Translations under genes and position numbers: made by a program | Shown here: positions 1 to 8,037 of the stretch, in pieces | Layout of the letters: each line of letters begins with the position of its first letter | Numbering within the stretch: the first letter of the stretch is position 1 | NCBI RefSeq assembly: GCF_900142475.1 | Contig: NZ_FRAY01000005.1 | Coordinates: 62,001 to 126,000, forward strand | Length of the DNA: 64,000 nucleotides | Direction: 5' to 3' | Source: Fibrobacter sp. UWH4 | GTDB lineage: Bacteria; Fibrobacterota; Fibrobacteria; Fibrobacterales; Fibrobacteraceae | Notes under the pieces: model-generated | Told to the model about the DNA's origin: nothing | Database searches by the model: none | Seen by the model: only the letters and a program-made list of their open reading frames with translations

Positions 1-2
1 AG

Positions 3-1769
3 GATTACATCTGCGATTCCGTATGGCGCGCCGCGACGCAGGCCGAGGTGCTCGGAACATGTACTGAAGCCCGCGACGGCGAGAAAAAGTACTTCGGGAC
101 AACGAAATACATCTGCGCGTTCGAGGAATGGCGCAAGTCGACGGTTTTGGATGATTCGCTCGGAGTCTGTACCAAAAAAACTTTGAAGAAGATGGGAACG
201 TACAATTCGAAGGAATATATTTGTATGAAAGAGGGGTGGGTCATCCCGACATTGATTGCGGTGCATGATTCTTGTACCGCGGCGCGCGAATACGAAGTCG
301 TCGAGTTCAATGGTGATAAATATGGTTGCCGGAATAAGACGTGGTACCGACTGTCGGGGATAGCTGCGAAGGCGGGTTACTGCACTCCGGAAAGGGAGGG
401 CGAATTTTACCTTGATCACGATGAATATGGTTACAAATGTGAGAAGGGGTCGTGGAACTCGGCCGCAGCGAGGGATTTCCTCGGTTCATGTGAATCTTCG
501 AACTATGGGGAAAAGAAGATTCTCCAGGGAGTAACTTTCTTCTGCTCGAGATCTGGTTTGTGGCAGAGATTTACCGAATTGGAAGAAAAGTATGGGGAGT
601 GCTATTCTGCGGTTCGCGGAGAAATTGTAACGCATAACGGTAAAAAGTATGGATGCTCGCCTTACCGCTGGAGAGAAGTGACTACACTCGACGAAGCCCT
701 GGGCTTCTGCGATGGTTATGGCTTTACGTGGAAAGAATATGCTGGCCGTGATTATGTCTGTGGCGATGGCTTCAAGACTTGGACGAACTCTTCGGATTGG
801 GCGATGTATGGTTCTTGTGATGATCGCTACAAATGGAAATATGGGCTTATCGTTGGTTACGAGGGAAAACGTCTCTATTGTGACAACGACTTCTCTCTTT
901 CTAATACGACGACTGCTTGGCATACGATTTCTCCGATAGATAGCGCCGCAGCAAAGGGGAAGAAATCCATTGTTGACGGAATTTGCAAGGGAGCCCATGT
1001 CGGCGATACCGTATCTTATCAGGACACGCAATATTATTGCGGTTTGAATAAGAACAATGTGTATGTGTGGATTGCTGCGACTCGGCCGGATCAGTATCTT
1101 GGTAAATGCGATGCCACAAATGCAGGTGCCGTGGGCAAGTTCCAGGGCTATAATATGGAATGTTATGATGGTAACTGGCGCAGGAGTCCGTCTGATTACG
1201 GAAGCTTGACGGATTCCAGGGACGGGACGAAGTACAAGACAATTAAAATCGGAGAACGGACGTGGATGGCGGAAAACCTGAAACTTGAAGTTTCAGGTAG
1301 CTGGTGCGCAGGAACCCAGAACGGTTGTTCGGAATACGGTCGCCTTTACAACTGGCATACGGCCATGAACCTTCCGGCGAGTGCCAATACGACTGTGATT
1401 GATATGAAGGATTCGGCATCGTATCAGGGCCTGTGTCCCGACGGGTGGAGACTGCCGCTGCAGTCGGAATGGAATGAACTTTTTGGAGAATGCATTGTTG
1501 GCGGGTTGAGCAAGAAGATGACGGGGTACGATACCCTGCATACGGATGCTTGCGGTTTCTCGTCGATGCCGGTAGGCTATATCAAGATTTTCTACAGGAA
1601 CGGAATAGACTATACTGAAGAACTCAACATGGAACTTACGGGATATTGGACCACGGTGCAGCCTGCCGATACTACGGCCGAAGCATTCATCTTCTGGGAA
1701 AATGGTAGCGGAAAGAAGAGGGTAGAGGCGAAGAAGAACGGCTATCTTGTCCGTTGCCTCAAGAAATAG
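3..1769 (+). CDS. FISUMP-domain surface protein, 5' end cut by window edge
   Basis: The reading frame is open from the first bases of the window (frame starting at base 3), so the true start lies outside; the GTG at 48 is only an internal codon. The protein has about eight cysteine-rich units of roughly 45 residues, each built as LGxC ... KYxC ... W, followed by a C-terminal FISUMP domain (DSRDGTKYKTIKIGERTWMA, then CPDGWRLPLQSEWNELF, ending LVRCLKK). FISUMP proteins are abundant secreted or outer-membrane lipoproteins of Fibrobacter; their molecular role is not established. The N-terminal repeat type is shared with the broken gene at 5795-7885. The signal peptide cannot be seen because the start is missing. 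Confidence 0.85.
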   Translation, partial: DYICDSVWRAATQAEVLGTCTEARDGEKKYFGTTKYICAFEEWRKSTVLDDSLGVCTKKTLKKMGTYNSKEYICMKEGWVIPTLIAVHDSCTAAREYEVVEFNGDKYGCRNKTWYRLSGIAAKAGYCTPEREGEFYLDHDEYGYKCEKGSWNSAAARDFLGSCESSNYGEKKILQGVTFFCSRSGLWQRFTELEEKYGECYSAVRGEIVTHNGKKYGCSPYRWREVTTLDEALGFCDGYGFTWKEYAGRDYVCGDGFKTWTNSSDWAMYGSCDDRYKWKYGLIVGYEGKRLYCDNDFSLSNTTTAWHTISPIDSAAAKGKKSIVDGICKGAHVGDTVSYQDTQYYCGLNKNNVYVWIAATRPDQYLGKCDATNAGAVGKFQGYNMECYDGNWRRSPSDYGSLTDSRDGTKYKTIKIGERTWMAENLKLEVSGSWCAGTQNGCSEYGRLYNWHTAMNLPASANTTVIDMKDSASYQGLCPDGWRLPLQSEWNELFGECIVGGLSKKMTGYDTLHTDACGFSSMPVGYIKIFYRNGIDYTEELNMELTGYWTTVQPADTTAEAFIFWENGSGKKRVEAKKNGYLVRCLKK

Positions 1770-1813
1770 CTACTCTAGGGGCATTGGCGCCACCTAGGGC
1801 CTGTTGAGTTTTT

Positions 1814-2221
1814 TTAGGGCCAAATGGCGCTTTGGGTGGCAGGAGGCTCGAAACAGTAGCCCACGATTTCGTTTACAGTGCTTGCGAAGTGCTGGAGAGC
1901 GACCTCGGCGTCGGATGTGCGACGGATATAGCTCAACCTATTGTGGTGTCCGAAAATGTTGTAGCGGGGGCCGCCCTTGCCGTGGTTGATTTCGAAACGG
2001 ATGGAGGTGTCGGTCGGAATGCCCGCGATGTTGACGGTGTGCCGCAGGATGGTCTTGTCGTCGGTCTTGACGATGTTGATCAGGTTGCTTGTATCGATGT
2101 CGCTATGGCTTGCGGAAAACATGTAGGCGCAGGTGGTTGACGAACGGAGCGATTCCACGATTTCTTCTTCGCTAAGGTTCTTTTCTTTGCCGAATTGGGT
2201 GTTGGTTGCTTGATTTTTCAT
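1814..2221 (-). CDS. hypothetical protein, 135 aa
   Basis: I do not recognise this protein. The minus-strand frame is preferred over the overlapping plus-strand frame (1832-2140) because it has a clear ribosome binding site (AAGGAAA about 6 bases before ATG at 2221) and an ordinary soluble composition. It starts MKNQATNTQFGKEKN and has a charged N-terminus, then a mixed alpha/beta-looking middle with no signal peptide or membrane segment. It converges on the FISUMP gene to its left and diverges from the small lipoprotein gene to its right. The plus-strand alternative cannot be fully excluded. Confidence 0.6.
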   Translation of the reverse strand: MKNQATNTQFGKEKNLSEEEIVESLRSSTTCAYMFSASHSDIDTSNLINIVKTDDKTILRHTVNIAGIPTDTSIRFEINHGKGGPRYNIFGHHNRLSYIRRTSDAEVALQHFASTVNEIVGYCFEPPATQSAIWP

Positions 2222-2290
2222 ATGACGTTTCCTTCTTTGTTACGTCTATATATCGATACGAGTGGGAAAATTGTCAAATGATTCAGGAAA

Positions 2291-2686
2291 TTGTTTTCTG
2301 CGGCTTCGATTGCGCTTGCCGCTTCCATGGCACTTGTCGCCTGCGGCGACGATTCCTCGTCTGCGAGTCCCGATGAAACACCGGTTTCGTCAAGTGAAGA
2401 AACTGTCTTGTCCAGTTCCTCGAATGCTGCCGAAGAGGAATCAGACCGAATTGAGGCTCAGTGCACCCATGAAGATACGAAAATCGGCGATGTTTGCAGT
2501 ATCGTTTCTGGCGGAGACGTGTCTGCCGGGATAATGCCCAACATTCTGAATTGCTATGTCTATACCGAAGAGGAATGGGTTTCGAAGGCTAGCGGCAGTC
2601 CCTATGGATCGTCTTGTGAGGAACTCGTGAATGCTCCGGCGGATTCTACGGAAACACCTGCGGATTCTACTGCCGCGGAAGATTAG
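2291..2686 (+). CDS. small Ser-rich lipoprotein, start region probably frameshifted
   Basis: The protein begins with a lipoprotein signal (FSAASIALAASMALVAC, lipobox LVAC) followed by a Ser/Glu-rich linker (DDSSSASPDETPVSSSEE) and a small domain with CTHEDTKIGDVC. It looks like the N-terminal part of the Fibrobacter surface lipoproteins without a FISUMP domain. The only in-frame start is TTG at 2291, with AGGAAA directly abutting it, which is a poor start. An ATG at 2278 lies one base out of frame; removing one base (the C at 2284) would give MIRKLFSAAS, a normal signal-peptide start. The gene is therefore either weakly started from TTG or inactivated by a one-base insertion. Confidence 0.55.
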   Translation: MFSAASIALAASMALVACGDDSSSASPDETPVSSSEETVLSSSSNAAEEESDRIEAQCTHEDTKIGDVCSIVSGGDVSAGIMPNILNCYVYTEEEWVSKASGSPYGSSCEELVNAPADSTETPADSTAAED

Positions 2687-2815
2687 AATTAGCCATAAAA
2701 TGAGAATCTTTTTTTTTAATTATTTTTAAAAAACTGCCTAAATTCGCTCAAAAAGGCCATTTCTGTTTTTAAAATAGTATTGCGCTACGTGGCGCGTTTT
2801 TTTATTTTTATTATC

Positions 2816-3670
2816 ATGCAGCCTGTTACCGAATACAAAGATTATCGTGAATATTTGTTGGATTATTATCGCGAACGAAAGCGCAGTTCCGCGTTTACGT
2901 GGCGCGAATTTGCAAAATTGGCGGGTTTTGCTTCGGGGGCTCATTTGAAACTTGTTTGTGATGGCAAGATGCGGCTTCGCGAAGAAGGGGCGAAGAAAAC
3001 CGCACAGGCAATGAACTTATCCGCGTTTGAGCAGGAATATTTTGTCTTGATGGTGCGTTACGAACGGGCGAAAACGGATCTCGAGAAGAAGAAATGTTTT
3101 GAAGAAATGCAAGCGCTCTGTGAAGCCAATCGTGTGAAAATTCTCGGAAGCGAACTTTATTCCTACTATGAAACATGGAAACATTCTGTCGTCCGTGAGC
3201 TTGCTGTAGCGATGCCGGGGGCAAAGCCGAGCGAAATCGCCAAAGCATGCAAGCCTCCGATTTCTGCTGCAGATGTCAGCGAAAGTTTGTATTTCCTGGT
3301 GAAGTCTGGGCTTTTGACGCGCGATATCAAGGGGAACTATCACCAGACAAATCAATCTCTCTCGTCTGGACGCATGAACGTTGTCGCTGTGGCGGTTCAC
3401 TCGCTATTGCGCCAGATGGGCGAATTTGCTCTCGAGGCATTGGATAAATTGCCTATTTCGGAACGAAACTTTAGCGGTATTACCATGGGCGTGTCTGCGG
3501 AAGGTTATGCTAAAATTGTTGAAGAACTTGCCCAGTGTCGCAAACGCATTGTCTCGATTGTCACAGAAGACAAGAACGTGGAAAAAGTTTGTCGTTTGAA
3601 CATGCAGCTTTTCCCACTGACGGAAAATATTTGCAAAGGCACTTCTGTAAGAGGCCCAAAAATAAATTGA
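2816..3670 (+). CDS. TIGR02147-family regulator-like protein
   Basis: This is a member of TIGR02147, a paralogous family known mainly from Fibrobacter and thought to be transcriptional regulators. The N-terminus MQPVTEYKDYREYLLDYYRE and the following helix pair (FTWREFAKLAGFASGAHLKL) look like a helix-turn-helix. The middle carries WKHSVVRELAVAMPGAKP, shared with the copies at 46596 and 49444, and the C-terminus ends RLNMQLFPLTE. Start: ATG at 2816 fits the paralogues; an upstream TTG at 2780 is in frame but adds unrelated residues. No Shine-Dalgarno sequence is visible, so the mRNA may be leaderless. The lipoprotein gene follows after 22 bases, suggesting co-transcription. Confidence 0.85.
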   Translation: MQPVTEYKDYREYLLDYYRERKRSSAFTWREFAKLAGFASGAHLKLVCDGKMRLREEGAKKTAQAMNLSAFEQEYFVLMVRYERAKTDLEKKKCFEEMQALCEANRVKILGSELYSYYETWKHSVVRELAVAMPGAKPSEIAKACKPPISAADVSESLYFLVKSGLLTRDIKGNYHQTNQSLSSGRMNVVAVAVHSLLRQMGEFALEALDKLPISERNFSGITMGVSAEGYAKIVEELAQCRKRIVSIVTEDKNVEKVCRLNMQLFPLTENICKGTSVRGPKIN

Positions 3671-3692
3671 TTTTAAACGAGCGAGTGAGAAT

Positions 3693-5780
3693 ATGAAATA
3701 TTTGTTTTTATTTTCAATTATAGCTTTATTTTTTGCCTGCTCCGAAAACAATACCGCCGGCGGGACGAGCGAAGAAGCTGAAGGCATTGTTGCGATTAAG
3801 AACCGTGAAATTACGGGTGTAACGCAGAAGGGGCCTTTCTTGGTGGGGTCCTCGGTGGCGATTCAGGAACTTGATGGCGAAACCTTGGTTCAGACAGGTA
3901 GGAGTTTCAAGACTAGTGTAAAAAGTGATCTTGGCGATTTTTCTGTCAAGAATGTGAATCTTGCATCGCAGTATGCTTTGCTTGAAGTAACCGGCTATTT
4001 TTATAACGAAGTTACTGGAAAAAAATCTGAGGGAATGATTTCTTTAAACGCCCTTACGGATTTGACGAATCGTAACAATGTCAATGTTAATGTGCTTACG
4101 CATTTAGAGGCCGATCGTGTTCTTAACCTCGTTCAGAAGCAGGGGCTGTCTTTTGCTGAAGCGAAAAAACAGGCCGAGTCAGAAATTTTTTCGTCATTCG
4201 GTTTCACGAGTGTTTTGGAATCTCCAGAAGATATGGATATTTTTTCTGAAGGAGATTATGGTTCAGACGCGTTGTTTGCTTTGAGTGTGCTGATGCTGGG
4301 GAATGGCTCTGTTGCGGACTTTTCTGAACGCCTCGCTTTGGCAGCACGTTCTTTTGCAGAACGTGGTGAATGGCACGGCCCAGAAAAGGGCGAAGTTGCG
4401 GATTGGGCTTATCAACTTGAAAGTGAAGAATATAAGGAAGATGTAGAGCATACAATATTGTCAAAAATCTATGATAATGTGGATTCGTGGAATTTACGTG
4501 ATGAACCGCCATACTTGTACGCTCCTTATATAAATGGTCTTCTTTATGTATTTTGGACAAAGGAATACGATCTTGGGCCGTGTGATAGAAATCATTCTGG
4601 AGATATGAAAAAAGTTACCAATATTCATAGCAAATACTATAATAAAGAGTTTGTATGCTACTTTAATAATGATTACAGATGTACTGATGATGGTATCGGA
4701 TGCCGATGGTATCTTGCGGAGGATCCGGTTAAATATGTGGAAGAAAATCGCGAAAATCTTCCTGATATGGAGATTGGGGATGTTTTTTGGGCGACCGAAA
4801 ATCTAAAATACGATTTTCATGATACCGTTAATGCTAAAAATGCATGCTATCGCGATGTGCCTAGATATTGCGAAATGTATGGAACGCTCTATGATTATAG
4901 AACAGCTTTGAAAGCGTGTCCGGACGGATATCGTTTGCCTAAATATGGTGAGGTTGAAAATCTTTTGCAATATTATGGTGGCGCGGGCAAGAATGCCGCC
5001 GATTCTCTGCTTGTGATGAACGATTATGAACGTGGTATTTCTGGTTTTCAGGCTTTGCTTGGGGGGCATGGCGAATATGAAGGCTTGAACGAAAATACGG
5101 CGTTGTGGATTTCTTCGGACGATTCTATTGGTACAAGATATGTTTTATGGATTGATTCATCTACGGCAGAAATTAGGCCGTATTCCTCTGAATTAGCTTA
5201 TGTTCGCTGTGTTTTTGATGTCGATAGCCTTGCGGCTATACAAGAATATGACGTTATGAGTGATTCACGAGATGATCAATTGTATCACTATACTAATGTT
5301 TCATTTGACTATATCGATAATGAAATGGTGACTACCCGTATGCGGCGAATTTATGTCCTTGTTGAAAATGTGCATTATGACGGTGATTCGCTCTATTCTT
5401 GGAACGATGCTGTGGAAGTTGCTTGTCCTGAAGGATGGCGACTGCCTAATATTTATGAATGGATAAGTATTTTCAGGTCGCACGGGGATGATCCTTCTTT
5501 CGTTCTTTCTGAGGATAGTTTGCAGACCGTGGTGTATTATAATGTTGGCAGAACGGATTATCCATATTACCAATTGTTTGGGAAAGACAAAAAAAATACT
5601 TATTGGACAAGTACTGAGGGTGTCATTGTAAATTCATTGGGGGAGAATGTCTCAGCCGGACAAGTGGTGAACATGAATACTGCAGAGCATAATAGATATG
5701 ACGTGAGAATGCTTTTGGATGATAAGTTGGAAAAACATTCTGTTCGTTGTGTTAAAGATGCGGATTTGTACAACTATTAA
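3693..5780 (+). CDS. FISUMP-type lipoprotein
   Basis: Predicted outer-membrane or surface lipoprotein: MKYLFLFSIIALFFAC is a type II signal peptide with the lipobox cysteine at residue 16. Residues about 35-190 form a module shared by all lipoproteins of this kind in the window (ITGVTQKGPFLVGSSV ... VNVNVLTHLEADRVL). The C-terminal half has two divergent FISUMP-like blocks (VFWATENLKYDF ... CPDGYRLPKYGEVE, and LVENVHY ... CPEGWRLPNIYEW), ending VRCVKD. It lies 22 bases behind a TIGR02147 gene and 14 bases before a second lipoprotein gene, so the three look like one operon. The function is unknown; adhesion or substrate binding is only a guess from location. Confidence 0.85.
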   Translation: MKYLFLFSIIALFFACSENNTAGGTSEEAEGIVAIKNREITGVTQKGPFLVGSSVAIQELDGETLVQTGRSFKTSVKSDLGDFSVKNVNLASQYALLEVTGYFYNEVTGKKSEGMISLNALTDLTNRNNVNVNVLTHLEADRVLNLVQKQGLSFAEAKKQAESEIFSSFGFTSVLESPEDMDIFSEGDYGSDALFALSVLMLGNGSVADFSERLALAARSFAERGEWHGPEKGEVADWAYQLESEEYKEDVEHTILSKIYDNVDSWNLRDEPPYLYAPYINGLLYVFWTKEYDLGPCDRNHSGDMKKVTNIHSKYYNKEFVCYFNNDYRCTDDGIGCRWYLAEDPVKYVEENRENLPDMEIGDVFWATENLKYDFHDTVNAKNACYRDVPRYCEMYGTLYDYRTALKACPDGYRLPKYGEVENLLQYYGGAGKNAADSLLVMNDYERGISGFQALLGGHGEYEGLNENTALWISSDDSIGTRYVLWIDSSTAEIRPYSSELAYVRCVFDVDSLAAIQEYDVMSDSRDDQLYHYTNVSFDYIDNEMVTTRMRRIYVLVENVHYDGDSLYSWNDAVEVACPEGWRLPNIYEWISIFRSHGDDPSFVLSEDSLQTVVYYNVGRTDYPYYQLFGKDKKNTYWTSTEGVIVNSLGENVSAGQVVNMNTAEHNRYDVRMLLDDKLEKHSVRCVKDADLYNY

Positions 5781-5794
5781 GGAGCGCTAAGAAA

Positions 5795-7165
5795 ATGTGT
5801 TACAAAAAATTTATTGTGTCTAGATTGATTCTTCTTGTTGGAACATTCTTTTGGGCATGTTCGTCCGAAAGTGCTTCTGGCGGTAACGAGCCCTTTGAGG
5901 GCTCAATTAACGGTGTTTCTCAGAAGGGACCTTTCTTGGAGGGTTCGTCGGTCGTGATGCAGGAACTTGAGGGGAAAACGCTTGCCCAGACAGGTAAAAG
6001 CTTTAGAGGGAAAGTGATAAATGACAGGGGCGATTTTTCTATTGAAAATATTGCCTTGGATTATCCTTATGTTTTGCTTGAAGTGAACGGTTATTACCGT
6101 AATGAGGTTACTGGGAAAAAGTCAAAAGGCTCAATATTCATGAAGGCTATTGCTGATGTAAGTGGCCAGTCAAAAGTGAATATAAACTTGCTTACGCATC
6201 TTGAATATGAACGAGTTCAGACTTTAGTGGAACAAAATAATATGTCCATTGAAGAAGCAAAACGACAGGCGGATCGCGAAATTTTTGCAGCTTTTTATGC
6301 TGATGTCGATTATGATAAGGTAGAGCACTTGAGCATCTTTGGAAATGGCGATGGGGATGCTGCGCTCTTAGCAATCAACGTTCTTTTACTTGGAAACGAA
6401 TCGGAAGCTGATTTCATGGCGCGTTTTGCTACGATGGGCCAAGATTTTGCTGCAGATGGCGTTTGGAATGATTCCTTGCTCAAGATTAAAATTGCGGATT
6501 TCGCTTGCGAAGCGAGCCGTTCGGGAAAGCTTGCGGAGATTCGTCAAAATATTGAATCGTGGAAAATTGCCGATGTCCCGCCATTTGAGACCTATGTGAA
6601 TCGCTTTTGGGTGAACCAGTATGGCCTCGGTGAATGCAATACGTCAAATCTTGGAATGAGGAAGTTATTTGTTGATGGTACAGAGAGTTCAGTTTTTCGT
6701 GATTCTGCGTTTAAATGTACTGAAAACGGATGGGCTCCTTATTCAAATAATGAAGTCTATTCTAAATCAGTTGAGGATGAATGTACTGCAGAAAATGAGG
6801 GTGAGGTCAAGGTTGTATGGGTGGGGAACCCCAAATACGGATACGATACTTACAATAGGTGTGAAAGCGGCTTGTGGGTTCGTGGGAATATTAGCCTTAC
6901 TTGCGATACCACTGGCGTGCAGGTGGGGGACCTTTGCCGAAAAACTGGAACGATAAACATATTTCAAGCTGGTATGAATGCCGCATTGCCTGAATATGTG
7001 TTTGTATATGCTGGCAATGGTATTTGGGAGGATTTTGACGGTTTGGCCAAAATGACCAAGCAGTGTACTGCCGAAAACGAAGACGATATGGAAAAAATCG
7101 TTTATGGCCGTGGTGACAATACATTGACTGTGTTTTATAAATGTACAGGCGGTGCGTGGACCTGA
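5795..7165 (+). CDS. lipoprotein, N-terminal part before an in-frame stop
   Basis: Lipoprotein signal (LILLVGTFFWACSS) followed by the shared module (INGVSQKGPFLEGSSV ... VNINLLTHLEYERV) and then cysteine/tryptophan repeats of the type ECTAENEGEV ... RCESGLWV, as in the gene at the left edge. Good Shine-Dalgarno (AAGGAG, 5780-5785) before ATG at 5795. The frame ends at TGA 7163-7165 directly after GGAWT, but the same frame continues as IDEPAFYNCADS without interruption to 7885. The stop thus cuts a longer protein of about 696 residues in the middle of a repeat. The truncated product would still be exported and lipidated. Confidence 0.75.
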   Translation: MCYKKFIVSRLILLVGTFFWACSSESASGGNEPFEGSINGVSQKGPFLEGSSVVMQELEGKTLAQTGKSFRGKVINDRGDFSIENIALDYPYVLLEVNGYYRNEVTGKKSKGSIFMKAIADVSGQSKVNINLLTHLEYERVQTLVEQNNMSIEEAKRQADREIFAAFYADVDYDKVEHLSIFGNGDGDAALLAINVLLLGNESEADFMARFATMGQDFAADGVWNDSLLKIKIADFACEASRSGKLAEIRQNIESWKIADVPPFETYVNRFWVNQYGLGECNTSNLGMRKLFVDGTESSVFRDSAFKCTENGWAPYSNNEVYSKSVEDECTAENEGEVKVVWVGNPKYGYDTYNRCESGLWVRGNISLTCDTTGVQVGDLCRKTGTINIFQAGMNAALPEYVFVYAGNGIWEDFDGLAKMTKQCTAENEDDMEKIVYGRGDNTLTVFYKCTGGAWT

Positions 7166-7885
7166 ATAGACGAGCCTGCTTTTTACAACTGTGCGGATTC
7201 CATCTCTACCGGTGGAACCTGCTCATTTGAAGTAGATGGAAAAATGGTGTACTATAAATACAATGATGAAGAATTCTGGGTTAATGGCAAGATGGTGGAT
7301 AGCGGCTGGGTGAAAGCCAGCTACGATCCTGAATTAGGTTTTTGTCCAATGTACTATTCTTTGTCTTCCTCATATAATCTGCCAAAATTGCTCGATTCCG
7401 GTTATTACTATTGCTGGGCCGGGCAATGGGAAAAAGTAAATCTTGTACCGAAGCAATATACGGACCCTCGAAAAGAAGGCTTGACAGACGAGGAATACGA
7501 TGTCCTGGATTTGCCCAAGGATGCCAAGGTAGGCGACCGTGCCGGTGGTTTGCTGGAAAAATGCGAGTATAATCAGGATTTATATACGGTAAATGGTTGG
7601 GAAGTGTATGATTATTGCATATCTCAAAATTATTACCGCTATCATGAAGATGGTTCTTGGGCAATAGAAACGACGGATGAATTTTTTGACGATATAAATT
7701 CCTCTAGTTTTGAATGTAACGCAGAAACAGAAGGCCAACAGAGGATTAGAATGCCGGACGAAGATCAACCAGGTGTAGTTTTGCAATGTGTTGCCGTTGA
7801 TAATGGGACTATTGTTGATAATGGGACTATTGAATATGAAGAAGTAATTGTTGAATACATCTTTAACCAGTACGAAAAGAAATGA
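7166..7885 (+). pseudogene. C-terminal part of the same lipoprotein, after the in-frame TGA
   Basis: This is in the same frame as the gene at 5795-7165, separated only by the TGA at 7163. It continues the cysteine/tryptophan repeat pattern (YNCADSISTGGTCSFE, KCEYNQDLYTVNGWEVYDYC) and ends YIFNQYEKK. The first internal start is an ATG at 7244, with no ribosome binding site in front and no signal peptide, so independent expression as a functional exported protein is unlikely. It would be made only by readthrough or after reversion of the stop. Confidence 0.7.
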
Positions 7886-7914
7886 ATCCCCCTCTTTTAA
7901 GGGCTTTGAACATC

Positions 7915-7941
7915 GGGATGGCTGACCGCCATCCCTTTTTC
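7915..7941 (+). terminator. rho-independent terminator after the lipoprotein operon
   Basis: Stem GGGATGG / CCATCCC with a seven-base loop, followed by TTTTT. It separates the lipoprotein genes from leuS. Confidence 0.85.
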
Positions 7942-7945
7942 TTGC

Positions 7946-8029
7946 TATCTTTACCCCCGAAAAATTATAGAGCTATGAGGTATGGGCTCGGCGACCTCAA
8001 ACCTCATACCTTGCAGCTCCTACTAGAGG
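7946..8029 (+). promoter_or_regulatory. leuS promoter and leader
   Basis: A TATCTTTA box (7946-7953) fits the TAnnTTTn pattern seen elsewhere in the window. The leader contains an inverted pair AGGTATG (7978-7984) / CATACCT (8005-8011) that can form a hairpin, and AGAGG (8025-8029) as ribosome binding site for the ATG at 8038. I see no T-box specifier or other known riboswitch core, so the hairpin's role is open. Confidence 0.45.
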
Positions 8030-8037
8030 TATAAAAA

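Noticed and set aside
1832..2140. Plus-strand 102-residue frame overlapping the gene at 1814-2221
   Set aside because: No ribosome binding site and a skewed Val/Asp/Gly composition; the minus-strand frame has a proper start.
7163..7165. TGA read as tryptophan (alternative code)
   Set aside because: Other genes in the window end normally at TGA (for example ATGA overlaps at 28168 and 50298), so the standard code is in use.
7978..8011. T-box riboswitch in the leuS leader
   Set aside because: The hairpin is short and no T-box sequence or specifier loop is visible before the start.
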